The notes under the pieces were generated by a model. It was not told the origin of the DNA, made no database searches, and saw only the letters and a program-made list of their open reading frames with translations. The position numbers and the translations under genes are program-made. Source: Phytohabitans rumicis (GTDB taxonomy: Bacteria; Actinomycetota; Actinomycetes; Mycobacteriales; Micromonosporaceae). Taken from it: a stretch of DNA of 64,000 bases. The first letter of the stretch is position 1. Each line of letters begins with the position of its first letter. Positions 1 through 8,576 of the stretch are shown in pieces. The stretch covers positions 682,001 to 746,000 of the forward strand of contig NZ_BLPG01000001.1 of NCBI RefSeq assembly GCF_011764445.1, written 5' to 3'.

Positions 1-1039
1 CCAGCAGGGCGGGTTTGACCAGGCTGGCCACACCGAACCCGATCCCGAACGCGACCACCGCGGCGGCGGCGCCGATCCGGCTGCCGGCCACGACCGTCAG
101 GCCGGCCGCTGCCGTGGCCTGCACCGTGAACACGACGGCGGCGAGCACGTGCAGCGGTAGGCGGCGGTGCAGGCCGGTCAGCACCAGCCGGCCGGTCACC
201 GACAGCACGCCCAGCAGCCCGGCCACGGTCGCCGCGAACGTGGCCGGGTGTCCCTTGTGGACCAGGAAGCCGACCAGGTGGACGGTGATCGCGCTCATCG
301 CGGCGCCGTGCGCGACGAACGCGACCGCCAGCCACCAAAACCGGCGATCGCGCACCGCCGCCCGCACCACCGCCCGGCGACGATCAGCCCTCGGCCGCCC
401 GGCGGCCTCCTCCGCTCTTGGTGGGGTGCGGACGGTCAGGGCGTGCAGCGGCACCGCGACCACGCCGTACACCACGGCCAGGACCGCCAGCGCGGTACGC
501 CACCCGTACCGATCGAGCAGGATGCCGGTCAGCGGCATGAAGATGGTGCTGGCGAACCCGGCCACCGCGATCACCGCGAGGACCGCTTTCGCCCGCTGCC
601 TGGGCGGAAACCATGAGACAACGACCGTGAGGGCCGGCTCGTACAGCACCATCGCGGCGGTCAGCCCGACTCCGATCAACGCCAGGTACAGCTGGGCCAC
701 CGTGCGTATCTGTGACCAGGCCAGCACCAGCACGGTGGCCAGGACTGACCCGGTGGTCATCAGCGCCCGGCCGCCGTGCCGGTCCAGCCACCGGCCGACT
801 GGCACCGCCATCACCGCACCGGCCAACACCGAACACGTCAACGCCCCGGTGACCACAGCGGTCGACGCGTGCAAGGTGGCGGCCATCGGCTGCAACACCA
901 CCGCGAAGGCGTAGTACAGCACCCCGTACCCGACCGTCTGGGTGACCGCCAGCGCGGCGACCATCCGCCACCGCGCCGATCCCCGCTCGTGGCCGCCGAC
1001 CCGCCGGCCGGCGGCCATCGATGCCGTTTGCGGGGTCAT
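1..1039 (-). CDS. MFS transporter (3' end cut by window edge)
   Basis: Integral-membrane secondary transporter of the major facilitator superfamily. The 346 visible codons give about ten hydrophobic helices. The helix 2-3 loop carries a recognisable MFS motif (GRWLDRHGGR, near residue 80) and the central cytoplasmic loop is basic. The reading frame runs off the left edge, so one or two final helices are missing. The start is ATG at 1039, one base after the stop of the flavin oxidoreductase, so the gene is the last visible member of a four-gene operon and is probably translationally coupled to it. Substrate cannot be read from sequence. From context I infer export of a metalloid or thiol conjugate, or of a modified Cys-rich peptide. 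It could equally be an unrelated drug-type exporter. Confidence 0.85.
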   Translation of the reverse strand, partial: MTPQTASMAAGRRVGGHERGSARWRMVAALAVTQTVGYGVLYYAFAVVLQPMAATLHASTAVVTGALTCSVLAGAVMAVPVGRWLDRHGGRALMTTGSVLATVLVLAWSQIRTVAQLYLALIGVGLTAAMVLYEPALTVVVSWFPPRQRAKAVLAVIAVAGFASTIFMPLTGILLDRYGWRTALAVLAVVYGVVAVPLHALTVRTPPRAEEAAGRPRADRRRAVVRAAVRDRRFWWLAVAFVAHGAAMSAITVHLVGFLVHKGHPATFAATVAGLLGVLSVTGRLVLTGLHRRLPLHVLAAVVFTVQATAAAGLTVVAGSRIGAAAAVVAFGIGFGVASLVKPALL

Positions 1040-1040
1040 G

Positions 1041-2462
1041 TCAGCCGCAGCAGCCGCCCTGGCCACCGTCCACAGTGGACGGTTGGACGACCGGGAGCAG
1101 GGTCAGCGGTGCGGACAGCAACCCACCCGCGACGCCGGTCGCCAGACCACGACCGGCCGGGCTCGTGGTGGCCTGCGTGCCGCAGCAGCCCGCGCCGGCG
1201 TCGACGGTGTCGCTGTCCACGATCGGGTTGCTGTTGCACACCCCGGTCTCGGGCAGGTCGAGGTGCACCTGGCGGGCGGCCTGCCAGTCCCCGGCGAGCG
1301 CGGCGACGACGGAGCGGGCCTGCTCGTAGCCGGTGGCCATCAGGAACGTCGGCGCGCGGCCGTACGACTTCACGCCGATGGCGTAGAAGCCCGGCTCCGG
1401 GTGGGCCAGCTCGTCGACGCCGTGCGGTGGGACCGTGCCGCAGGAGTGCTCGTTCGGGTCGATCAGCGGCGCCAGCGCCCTCGTCGAGCCGAGGATCGGG
1501 TCCAGGTCCAGCCGCAGCTCGGCGAGGAAGCCGTGGTCCGGGCGGAACCCGGTCGCGGACACGATCCGGTCCGCGGTGATCACCCGGGCGCCGTCCGACA
1601 CGTCCACACCCCCATCCGCAGCCGGGGTGACCGCGTGCACGGCGAAGCCGGTAACAAGCTCGATGGTGCCGGCCTCGACATGCTCACGCAGCCGCGAGCC
1701 GAGCGCACCCCGGGCCGGTAGGGCGTCCGCGTCCTGGCCGCCGTAGGTGCGGGCCGGGCCGGCCGAGCGGATCGCCCATACCACCCGGGTACCCGGCACC
1801 TGGTCGGCCAGCCGCGCCAGGGACAGCAGCGTGTTGGCCGCCGAATGGCCCGCACCGACCACGACGGTCCGCTTGCCGGCGAACCGGTCCCGGTCGCCGC
1901 CGAGCACGTCCGGCAGCGCCGGCTCGACAAACCGGGCGGCGGCGGTCTCGCCATGCGCGGCGATGCCAGACGCGCCGAGCACGTTCGCAATAGCCCAGGT
2001 GCCGGACGCGTCGATCACCGCCCGCGCGTAGAGGTCCTCGCCGGTGCCGAGCCGGAGCAGGAACGGGGCCTGCTCGCGGCCGGCGGTGCGGACCCGGTCC
2101 ACGCCGAGCCGGGTCACCGCGACCACCTGGGCGCCGTACCGCACGTGCGGTTTGAGCGCGGGCAGGTCCGCCAGGGGCTGCAGGTAGTCGGCCGCGAGGT
2201 GCCCGCCGGTGGGCAGCACGTCCAGATCGGGCTCCACCCACCCCGCCTCGACCAGCAGCCGCCGGGCGGCGTGGTCGATGTTGTACCGCCACGGCGAGAA
2301 CAACCGCACATGCCCCCACTGCCGCACCGCCGCCGCCGGACCATCACCGGCCTCCACCACCGTAAACGCGATCCCACGCTCGGCCAGATGCGCGGCAGCC
2401 GCCAAACCGACCGGGCCGGCGCCGATCACCACCACCGGCAGGCCATCCACACTGATGCTCAC
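1041..2462 (-). CDS. FAD/NAD(P)-binding oxidoreductase with Cys-Cys-Gly tail
   Basis: Class B flavin monooxygenase-like protein of 473 residues. It has an N-terminal FAD-binding GAGPVG (residues 14-19), a second dinucleotide motif VVVGAGHSAANT about 180 residues later, and an ATGFRPDH-type closing motif. The family includes ArsO-type flavoproteins encoded beside actinobacterial arsenic genes. The unusual part is the last 50 residues, which carry two Cys-Cys-Gly motifs: GAGCCG at about 426-428, and GGCCG as the very last residues. The upstream 80-residue peptide of this operon repeats the same motif. The start is GTG at 2462, sharing GTGA with the stop of the M28 peptidase and preceded by GAGGGAG. 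Likely role (inference): cytosolic redox chemistry on a metalloid, thiol or peptide substrate. The substrate is unproven. Confidence 0.82.
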   Translation of the reverse strand: MSISVDGLPVVVIGAGPVGLAAAAHLAERGIAFTVVEAGDGPAAAVRQWGHVRLFSPWRYNIDHAARRLLVEAGWVEPDLDVLPTGGHLAADYLQPLADLPALKPHVRYGAQVVAVTRLGVDRVRTAGREQAPFLLRLGTGEDLYARAVIDASGTWAIANVLGASGIAAHGETAAARFVEPALPDVLGGDRDRFAGKRTVVVGAGHSAANTLLSLARLADQVPGTRVVWAIRSAGPARTYGGQDADALPARGALGSRLREHVEAGTIELVTGFAVHAVTPAADGGVDVSDGARVITADRIVSATGFRPDHGFLAELRLDLDPILGSTRALAPLIDPNEHSCGTVPPHGVDELAHPEPGFYAIGVKSYGRAPTFLMATGYEQARSVVAALAGDWQAARQVHLDLPETGVCNSNPIVDSDTVDAGAGCCGTQATTSPAGRGLATGVAGGLLSAPLTLLPVVQPSTVDGGQGGCCG

Positions 2463-3700
2463 AACAACTCCCTCGACGTAGAAATGTGCCACACCGTGGC
2501 GATGACAAGCCGCGCGATGGCGGTCATGGTGCCCGGGTCCACCCGGTCCGGGGTGTCGGCCGGGCTGTGGTAGCCGCCCATCCCGGCCCCGATCCCGACG
2601 GCCGGCAAACCGGCGGCGGCGTAGCGCCGGTTGTCCGAGGCCACCGGCCCCGCCGCCAACGCCAGCCCGGTGCGGCGGCCGGCCTGGTCCAGCGCCGCGA
2701 GCAGCCCATGCGCGGGACCTCCGGCCTCCACGGCGGCGGCCTGATGCAACTGGCCGGCGCCGTCGATGTTGATCACCGACGGTGCCGCGCCCGTCTGGCC
2801 AAGTTGGGCGGCGTGATGTGCCGAGCCCAGCGCACCGGTCTCCTCCCCGTCCAGCAACGCCACCGACAGCCCGACCCCGGGCGGTGGCGAGGCCGCGAGG
2901 ATGCGGGCGGCCTCCAGGACGACCGCGACGCCGCTGGCGTTGTCCGCCGCACCCGGCTGCCGCAACCCGGGCAGGTCGCCCACACCGTCGTAGTGCGCCG
3001 TCAGCAACACCTCCGAGCCATGGCCGGGCCCGGTGAGGCAGGCGTGCAGGTTGGTGCCGGTCACGTCCAGCCGCCGGACCGGGGTGTTCCCGGACAGCCG
3101 GCCCACGCCCGCCGCCGCAGCCCGCTCCACGGCCGTAAAGGTCGCCGGATTCACGGTCAGGACCGGGAGCGGTCCCGGGTTCGGGCCGGCCAGCATCGTG
3201 TACTGCCAGCCATCCGCGTCGACCTCCGCACGCAGGAGCAGACCGGCCGCCCCGCCGGCGTGACCGAACGCGTCGAACAGGCTCATCGCCGCCGGGACGG
3301 CCAGCCACCGCCCGGCCGGATCACCTACGCCGGCCACCGCCAACCCACCCCGCCGGACAACAGCCATGTCGGCCGACGCCAGATGCACCCCGACATCTCG
3401 GCCGAATCGCAGCTCACTGTCGGCGTCGCCGTCGTGCCACCGGATCGTCGGCGCCGCGTACATCCGCGGGACCGACCGGACCGGGAACGGCGCCGAGCGG
3501 ACCGCGGCGCCCAGGCCGGCCACCTGCTGCGCCAGCCATGCGCAGGCCGCGGCGCCGCCGGCTGTGCCGACCCGTCGCCCCGCGAACCCGTCGCCGGCCA
3601 ACGCGGCCACGGTGGCGGCCATCCGCTCACCGGACACCGCCGTCAGCAGGCCGTCCAGGCCATCAAGCCGGACCGGGACGCCGGTCGGGGTGGCGGTCAT
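2459..3700 (-). CDS. M28-family zinc aminopeptidase-like protein
   Basis: Predicted cytosolic zinc metallopeptidase of 413 residues with no signal peptide. A PA-like insert domain (about 75-215) precedes the M28 catalytic fold. The expected metal ligands are all visible: H236 in AHYDG, bridging D253 in AADNASG, the E286/E287 pair in DGEETGALGS, D313 in NIDGAG and H378 in GYHSPADT. The domain therefore looks catalytically complete. The start is ATG at 3700, overlapping the stop of the Cys-Cys-Gly peptide (ATGA), and the stop overlaps the GTG of the oxidoreductase, so it sits in the middle of a tightly coupled operon. A peptidase is not a usual member of an arsenic operon. This raises the possibility that it trims the neighbouring peptide or hydrolyses a peptide or mycothiol-like conjugate. 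That role is inference. Confidence 0.85.
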   Translation of the reverse strand: MTATPTGVPVRLDGLDGLLTAVSGERMAATVAALAGDGFAGRRVGTAGGAAACAWLAQQVAGLGAAVRSAPFPVRSVPRMYAAPTIRWHDGDADSELRFGRDVGVHLASADMAVVRRGGLAVAGVGDPAGRWLAVPAAMSLFDAFGHAGGAAGLLLRAEVDADGWQYTMLAGPNPGPLPVLTVNPATFTAVERAAAAGVGRLSGNTPVRRLDVTGTNLHACLTGPGHGSEVLLTAHYDGVGDLPGLRQPGAADNASGVAVVLEAARILAASPPPGVGLSVALLDGEETGALGSAHHAAQLGQTGAAPSVINIDGAGQLHQAAAVEAGGPAHGLLAALDQAGRRTGLALAAGPVASDNRRYAAAGLPAVGIGAGMGGYHSPADTPDRVDPGTMTAIARLVIATVWHISTSRELL

Positions 3701-3939
3701 CCGCAGCAGCCCGCGCCGGAGGCCACCGCCCCGGCCTTGGCCTGCGCGCCGCAGCAGCCGCCGGCCGCGTCCGCCTCGGCCACCGTGCCGCAACACGGCG
3801 CCCCAGCAGCAGCCGGATCGGGTAGCACCAGGCTCGCCGTCTGGGGCGAGTTGCCGCAACAACCCGCCGTACCGACAACGGCCAACGCGGCCCCCGGGTC
3901 ACCGGCGAAACCGCCCACAGGCCTCACGTCGTCGCTCAT
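3697..3939 (-). CDS. 80-residue Cys-Cys-Gly repeat peptide
   Basis: Small protein, first gene of the operon, with four Cys-Cys-Gly motifs at residues 27-29, 49-51, 62-64 and 78-80 (the C-terminus). They are separated by low-complexity Ala/Gly/Pro stretches. There is no signal peptide or membrane segment. The start is ATG at 3939 with a strong GGAGGAGG site six bases upstream. An in-frame ATG at 3954 lacks such a site. The stop overlaps the M28 start. Vicinal cysteine pairs bind As(III), Cu(I) or similar soft metals in known proteins such as ArsD, so a metallochaperone or scavenger is one reading. A ribosomal peptide precursor processed by the downstream peptidase and flavoenzyme is another. 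I do not recognise a named family. Confidence 0.72.
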   Translation of the reverse strand: MSDDVRPVGGFAGDPGAALAVVGTAGCCGNSPQTASLVLPDPAAAGAPCCGTVAEADAAGGCCGAQAKAGAVASGAGCCG

Positions 3940-3982
3940 TGCCCCCTCCTCCAACGGCTGTCTTGACGTTTCTCAAAACAGA

Positions 3983-4032
3983 GCGTTGCACGCTGTTTCG
4001 AGATCTGTCAACCTAGAGGAGTGTCGAAACAG
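3983..4032 (-). promoter_or_regulatory. Promoter with flanking inverted repeat for the CCG operon
   Basis: Reading leftward there is a perfect -35 (TTGACA, plus-strand 4006-4011) and, 17 bases on, a weak -10 (CAACGC, 3983-3988). A 9-base inverted repeat, CTGTTTCGA (3993-4001) and TCGAAACAG (4024-4032), brackets the -35. That placement suits a dimeric repressor such as an ArsR protein. The -10 is poor, so the exact promoter is uncertain. Confidence 0.45.
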
Positions 4033-4079
4033 CCCGCAGTGCTCACTACTCCAGGCACAGACGCCGCCGAAGGCAACGT

Positions 4080-4115
4080 GAAAGATTCGGGTCGCTATAG
4101 CGACCCGAATCTTTC
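4080..4115. terminator. 36-bp perfect palindrome, probable bidirectional terminator
   Basis: Positions 4080-4115 form an uninterrupted perfect dyad centred on TATA, able to make a 16-bp stem with a four-base loop. There is no T-tract, which is common for actinobacterial terminators. It lies between the CCG operon promoter and the nitroreductase remnant. It could instead be a protein-binding site, because such a loop-free dyad is unusual for a simple terminator. Confidence 0.5.
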
Positions 4116-4189
4116 GCGCTAACGGCCCACCCCCATGGGTCGAAGGTCCCGGATTGAGTGGGACGACGGCCCTGCCCCGCACCACCACG

Positions 4190-4435
4190 CCCCGGCATGC
4201 TGAAGGCATGGGGATGCCCACTGTCGGCCAGCTGGCTCGCCGCGACCGAACAGGGCCTGACCGTGCTGCCGTTCAGCTCAGTCATCGAACGCCCGCCACC
4301 CGCGAGGCGCTGCGTCGCGTCATCAGCGGTATCGGCCACCCGTACCTCGTACTGCGCCTCGGCCTCGCCGACCCGGACGTGGCCGGACCGCCACACACCC
4401 CACGGCTGCCCGGCGCCCAGACAATCGACGATTGA
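4190..4435 (+). pseudogene. Nitroreductase (Acg-like) C-terminal remnant, frameshifted
   Basis: Two frames together read like the C-terminus of the Acg/Rv2032-type nitroreductases found in actinobacterial dormancy regulons. The first frame gives WLAATEQGLTVLPFSSVIE (about 4,230-4,290). A shifted frame continues with REALRRVISGIGHPYLVLRL and ends in PHTPRLPGAQTIDD before the TGA at 4433. The N-terminal two thirds are missing and no start fits, so this is a degraded fragment. It sits 19 bp before phosphoketolase and fits the hypoxia-gene theme of the following 6 kb. Confidence 0.6.
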
Positions 4436-4454
4436 AGCAGGAAGGAACGCGGCT

Positions 4455-6845
4455 GTGACGACGGCTACGAATCTGGTCGAGGCGCTGGCGAACCCGAGCG
4501 CTGGCGAGGTCGAGCAGTTGGACGCCTGGTGGCGTGCCAACAACTACCTGACGGTCGGGCAGATCTACCTCAAGGCGAACCCGCTGCTGCGCGAACCGCT
4601 GACGGCCGAACACATCAAGCCGCGCCTGCTCGGGCACTGGGGTACCAGCCCGGGACTGTCGCTGATCTACGCGCACGTCTCCCGGTTGATCCGGCACACC
4701 GGGCAGCAGGCCATCTACCTGGCCGGGCCGGGGCACGGCGGGCCGGCGCTGGTCGCCGCCGGCTACCTGGAGGGCACCTACAGCGAGGTCTACCCGCACG
4801 TGTCGCGGGACGAGCCCGGGATGCTGCGACTGTTCCGGCAGTTCTCCAGCCCCGGCGGCATCCCCAGCCACGTGTCGGTGACCACCCCGGGCTCCATCCA
4901 CGAGGGCGGCGAACTGGGATACGTGCTGGTACACGCGTTCGGCGCGGTGATGGACAACCCGGACCTGCTCGCGGTCGCCGTGGTCGGCGACGGCGAGGCG
5001 GAGACCGGCCCCCTTGAGGGCTCCTGGAAGGGCGTGTCGTTCCTCAACCCGGCCCGCGACGGCGCGGTCCTGCCGATCCTGCACCTGAACGGCGCGAAGA
5101 TCGCCGGCCCGACGGTGCTGGCGCGCAAGGACCCCGCCGAGGTGCGGTCGCTGCTGCAGGGCCACGGGTACGACCTGATCGAGGTCGAGGGCGCCGACCT
5201 GCCCGGCATGCACTACCGCTTCGCGGCCGCACTAGCCCAGGCGTGGGGACGGATCCGCGACATCCAACAGACCGCCCGCGGCGACGGGTGGGACGGAAGC
5301 AGACCACGGTGGCCGCTGATCGTGCTGCGCTCCCCCAAGGGCTGGACCGGCCCGGAACAGGTCGACGGCGTCCAGGTCACCGGCTCCTGGCGCTCCCACC
5401 AGGTGCCCCTGTCCGGGGTGCGGGACAACCCCGATCACCTGGCGATCCTGGAACGCTGGCTGCGCTCGTACCGGCCGCAAGAGCTGTTCGACGAGGCTGG
5501 CGCCCCGTCGGCGCTGGTGGCCGGCCTGGCACCGGACGGCGACCTACGGATGAGCGCCAGCCCGCACGCGAACGGCGGCCTGCTGACCCGCCCGCTGGAC
5601 CTGCCCGACTTCCGCAAGTACGCCGTCGACGTGCCACAACCGGCGCAACTACCCGCCGAGTCGACCCGCCGCCTCGGCGAAATGCTGCGCGACGTGTACG
5701 CCGGCAACCCGGACCGGTTCCGGCTGTTCTGCCCGGACGAGACGAACAGCAACCGGCTCGGCGCGGTGTTCGAGGTCTCCGACCGGGCCTTCATGGAGAA
5801 GGTCACCCCCGACGACGTCGCGATCAGCCGCGACGGGCGGGTGATGGAGGTGCTGTCCGAACACAACTGCCACGGCTGGCTGGAGGGCTACACGCTGACC
5901 GGCCGGCACGGCATGTTCGCCACCTACGAGGCGTTCGCGATGGTCAGCGCCTCACAGACCGTGCAGCACGGCAAATGGCTGCAGGAGGCCGGACACCTGC
6001 CGTGGCGGGCGCGGGTGCCCAGCCTCAACATCCTGCTGACCTCGACGGCCTGGCGTAACGACCACAACGGCTTCTCCCACCAGGGCCCGGGACTGATCCA
6101 GATCGTGCTCACCCAGCGCGGCGACATCGCCCGGGTCTACCTGCCCCCGGACGCCAACACCCTGCTGTCGGTGGCGGACCACTGCCTGCGTTCCCGCTCG
6201 TACATCAACCTGATCGTCATCGACAAACAGCCGCAGCCGCAGTGGCTGACCATGGACGAGGCCGTAGCGCACTGCGCCCGCGGCGCCGGCATCTGGCAGT
6301 GGGCCGGCACCGACGACGGCAGCAGCGACCCGGACATCGTGCTGGCCTGCGCCGGTGACATCGTCACGATGGAAACCGTCGCCGCCGCCCAGATCCTCAA
6401 GCAACGGCTGCCGCAGATGCGGGTCCGCGTGGTCAACGTCGTCGACCTGATGACACTGCCCCGCCCCAAAGACCACCCACACGGCATGAGCCCAACCCTG
6501 TTCACCGAACTGTTCACCGACACCGTCGACGTCGTATTCGCCTTCCACGGCTACCCCGGCGCCATCCACCAACTCGTCCACGGCCGGCCCGACGCCGACC
6601 GCTTCCGCGTACGCGGCTTCGTCGAGGAAGGCACGACCACCACCCCGTTCGACATGACTGTGCGTAACCGGACCTCCCGCTATCACCTCGTCATGGACGC
6701 CATCAACAACGCCAAACGGCTACCCCGCGGCGCCACCGAGCTGAAAGCCTGGTGCGAACGGAAGCTCGCCGAGCACGAGGCGTACATCGTCGAACACCTC
6801 GAAGACATGCCCGAGGTCCGGGACTGGACCCTCACCGCTCGGTAA
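4455..6845 (+). CDS. xfp: Phosphoketolase (xylulose-5-P/fructose-6-P)
   Basis: Thiamine-diphosphate enzyme of 796 residues, the normal size for the family. It splits xylulose-5-phosphate (and usually fructose-6-phosphate) with phosphate into acetyl phosphate and a shorter aldose phosphate in the cytosol. Seen directly: the GPGHGGPA motif (91-98), the ThDP/Mg site GDGEAETGPLEGSWK (178-192), a central YEAFAMV region and the C-terminal domain. All are in one uninterrupted frame. The start is GTG at 4455, eight bases after AGGAAGGA. Longer upstream starts would run through the nitroreductase remnant. It stands 21 bp ahead of a GAF sensor kinase and was probably co-transcribed with it. In actinobacteria, phosphoketolase near USP, nitroreductase and DosS-like genes is typical of oxygen-limitation islands (established pattern). 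Regulation here is inferred. Confidence 0.95.
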   Translation: MTTATNLVEALANPSAGEVEQLDAWWRANNYLTVGQIYLKANPLLREPLTAEHIKPRLLGHWGTSPGLSLIYAHVSRLIRHTGQQAIYLAGPGHGGPALVAAGYLEGTYSEVYPHVSRDEPGMLRLFRQFSSPGGIPSHVSVTTPGSIHEGGELGYVLVHAFGAVMDNPDLLAVAVVGDGEAETGPLEGSWKGVSFLNPARDGAVLPILHLNGAKIAGPTVLARKDPAEVRSLLQGHGYDLIEVEGADLPGMHYRFAAALAQAWGRIRDIQQTARGDGWDGSRPRWPLIVLRSPKGWTGPEQVDGVQVTGSWRSHQVPLSGVRDNPDHLAILERWLRSYRPQELFDEAGAPSALVAGLAPDGDLRMSASPHANGGLLTRPLDLPDFRKYAVDVPQPAQLPAESTRRLGEMLRDVYAGNPDRFRLFCPDETNSNRLGAVFEVSDRAFMEKVTPDDVAISRDGRVMEVLSEHNCHGWLEGYTLTGRHGMFATYEAFAMVSASQTVQHGKWLQEAGHLPWRARVPSLNILLTSTAWRNDHNGFSHQGPGLIQIVLTQRGDIARVYLPPDANTLLSVADHCLRSRSYINLIVIDKQPQPQWLTMDEAVAHCARGAGIWQWAGTDDGSSDPDIVLACAGDIVTMETVAAAQILKQRLPQMRVRVVNVVDLMTLPRPKDHPHGMSPTLFTELFTDTVDVVFAFHGYPGAIHQLVHGRPDADRFRVRGFVEEGTTTTPFDMTVRNRTSRYHLVMDAINNAKRLPRGATELKAWCERKLAEHEAYIVEHLEDMPEVRDWTLTAR

Positions 6846-6866
6846 CCGTGCGGGTACGATCTGGCC

Positions 6867-8576
6867 GTGCCCAGCCAGCATGAAGAACCGTGGGCCTCGC
6901 CCTCGCTCGGTCTGAGCCCGCTGTCCCGCGTGCGCCTGGACGAACTGCTCCAGGAGTTGCTCGACCGAGTCGGCGTCGTGGTGGCCAGCCGGGAACGGCT
7001 ACGCGCCCTGCTGGACGCGGTGGTAGGCATCGGCGGCGATCTGGAGTTGCGCAGCATGCTCACCCGGATCGTCGAGGCCGCGTGTGCGCTGGTCGGCGCC
7101 CGGTACGGCGCGCTCGGCGTGATCGGCCACGACCGGACGCTGGTGGAATTCATCACCCACGGCATCTCCCCGCAGGTACACGCCCAGATCGGCGACCTGC
7201 CACACGGCCGGGGCGTGCTCGGCCTGCTGATCCAGGACCCGCGGCCGGTCCGGATGCCCGACATCACCAAGCACCCGCAGTCGTACGGCTTCCCACCCAA
7301 CCACCCGCCGATGCACAGCTTCCTCGGCGCACCCATCCGCATCCGCGACCAAGTCTTCGGCAACCTGTACCTGGCCGAGAAGCAAGACGCCGCCGAGTTC
7401 ACCGACGACGACGAGGAAATCGTGGTCGCCCTCGCCGCAGCGGCCGGCGTCGCGATCGAGAACGCCCGGCTGTACGCCACGGCGCACCGGCGGGAACGCT
7501 GGATGGCCGCCACCGCCGAAATCACCAACGTGCTGCTCGGCCAGGTCGACCGCACCGCAGCCCTCCGGCTGGTGGCCCGCCGCGCCCGGGAGGTCGCCGA
7601 GGCCCAACTCGTCCTCGTCATGCTCGCCGACGAAGAGGCCGGCCACCTCACCGTCGAGGTGGTCGACGCCGGCGACACGCCCGCGCCCGACCTCGCCGGC
7701 ACGGTGGTGCCACTGGCCGACACGGCCTTCGCCGACGCGATCTCCGGTGCGGGGCACGTCGTGATCGACGACCTCGGCAAAGCCGCGGCCTGGCCGGCGC
7801 CGATCAGCACCGGTTCGACCCTGATCACACCCCTGGCCGCCGCGGAGACCCTGCATGGCCTGCTGGTGGTGGCCCTGCCGCCGGGCGCGTCGAGCCAGCC
7901 CGAGGACGTGCCAATGCTGCACACCTTCGCCGACCAGGCCGCGCTCGCCTTGGAACGCGCCCGCGCCCAGGACGAACGCGAACAACTAGTCGTACTCGAA
8001 GACCGCGAACGCATCGCCCGAGACCTGCACGACGTCGTCATCCAGCGACTGTTCGCCACCGGACTGCACCTGCAAACCACCGCCCAGCTGGCCGCTAGGC
8101 CCGACGTGGCCCAACGGATCAGCGGAGCCATCGACGACCTCGACACCACCATCCGCGACATCCGCACCGCGATCTTCGAGCTACGTACCCCGGTCAGCGC
8201 GGCACTGCGCACCGAGATCCGCGACCTCGTCGCGGAGGCCGCCGGCCCGCTCGGCTTCCGGCCCGAGCTGCGCCTGTCCGGCCCGGTCGACAGCGCGGTC
8301 CCCGACCACCTGCGCCCGGACCTGCTCGCGGTCATCCGGGAGGCGCTGTCCAACGCCGCCCGGCACGCCCGAGCCACCGCGGTCAAGGTCACCGTCACGG
8401 CCGTGGACGGCAGGCTGACCGTGACGGTCGCCGACAACGGCGTCGGCGCGGTAGGCGCCGAGCCGCACGGCGGGTTGATCAACCTGCGCGAGCGGGCAGC
8501 CCAGTACGGCGGCGAATTCGAGGTACGGCCGGCCGAGCCGGCCGGCACCGAGATCCGGTGGTCGGTGCCGATCTAG
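6867..8576 (+). CDS. DosS/DevS-like GAF sensor histidine kinase
   Basis: Soluble sensor kinase of 569 residues with two GAF domains (about 60-205 and 215-365), then HisKA_3 with phospho-acceptor H388 in ARDLHDVV. The HATPase follows (NAARHARA, DNGVGAVG and GGLINLRERA). GAF-A keeps the segment GFPPNHPPM with H146, which aligns with the haem-ligating H149 of Mycobacterium tuberculosis DevS. Haem-based sensing of O2, NO or CO is therefore plausible. The start is GTG at 6867, 21 bp after phosphoketolase, with only a weak ribosome site. No intact NarL-type response regulator follows. A DosR-like helix-turn-helix fragment lies immediately downstream on the other strand (8,621-8,689), so the kinase is probably orphaned locally. 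Confidence 0.93.
   Translation: MPSQHEEPWASPSLGLSPLSRVRLDELLQELLDRVGVVVASRERLRALLDAVVGIGGDLELRSMLTRIVEAACALVGARYGALGVIGHDRTLVEFITHGISPQVHAQIGDLPHGRGVLGLLIQDPRPVRMPDITKHPQSYGFPPNHPPMHSFLGAPIRIRDQVFGNLYLAEKQDAAEFTDDDEEIVVALAAAAGVAIENARLYATAHRRERWMAATAEITNVLLGQVDRTAALRLVARRAREVAEAQLVLVMLADEEAGHLTVEVVDAGDTPAPDLAGTVVPLADTAFADAISGAGHVVIDDLGKAAAWPAPISTGSTLITPLAAAETLHGLLVVALPPGASSQPEDVPMLHTFADQAALALERARAQDEREQLVVLEDRERIARDLHDVVIQRLFATGLHLQTTAQLAARPDVAQRISGAIDDLDTTIRDIRTAIFELRTPVSAALRTEIRDLVAEAAGPLGFRPELRLSGPVDSAVPDHLRPDLLAVIREALSNAARHARATAVKVTVTAVDGRLTVTVADNGVGAVGAEPHGGLINLRERAAQYGGEFEVRPAEPAGTEIRWSVPI

Noticed and set aside
4021..4122. Short plus-strand frame starting VSKQPAVLTT
   Set aside because: Too short, ribosome site abuts the start codon, and the end lies inside a palindrome. 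Kept only as a possible regulator remnant in the findings.
4158..4454. Upstream extension of phosphoketolase by 99 codons
   Set aside because: The extension covers the nitroreductase remnant; GTG 4455 has a proper ribosome site and matches family length.
6683..8548. Minus-strand frame of 621 codons opposite the GAF kinase
   Set aside because: Ser/Arg-rich shadow; the kinase motifs on the plus strand are unambiguous.
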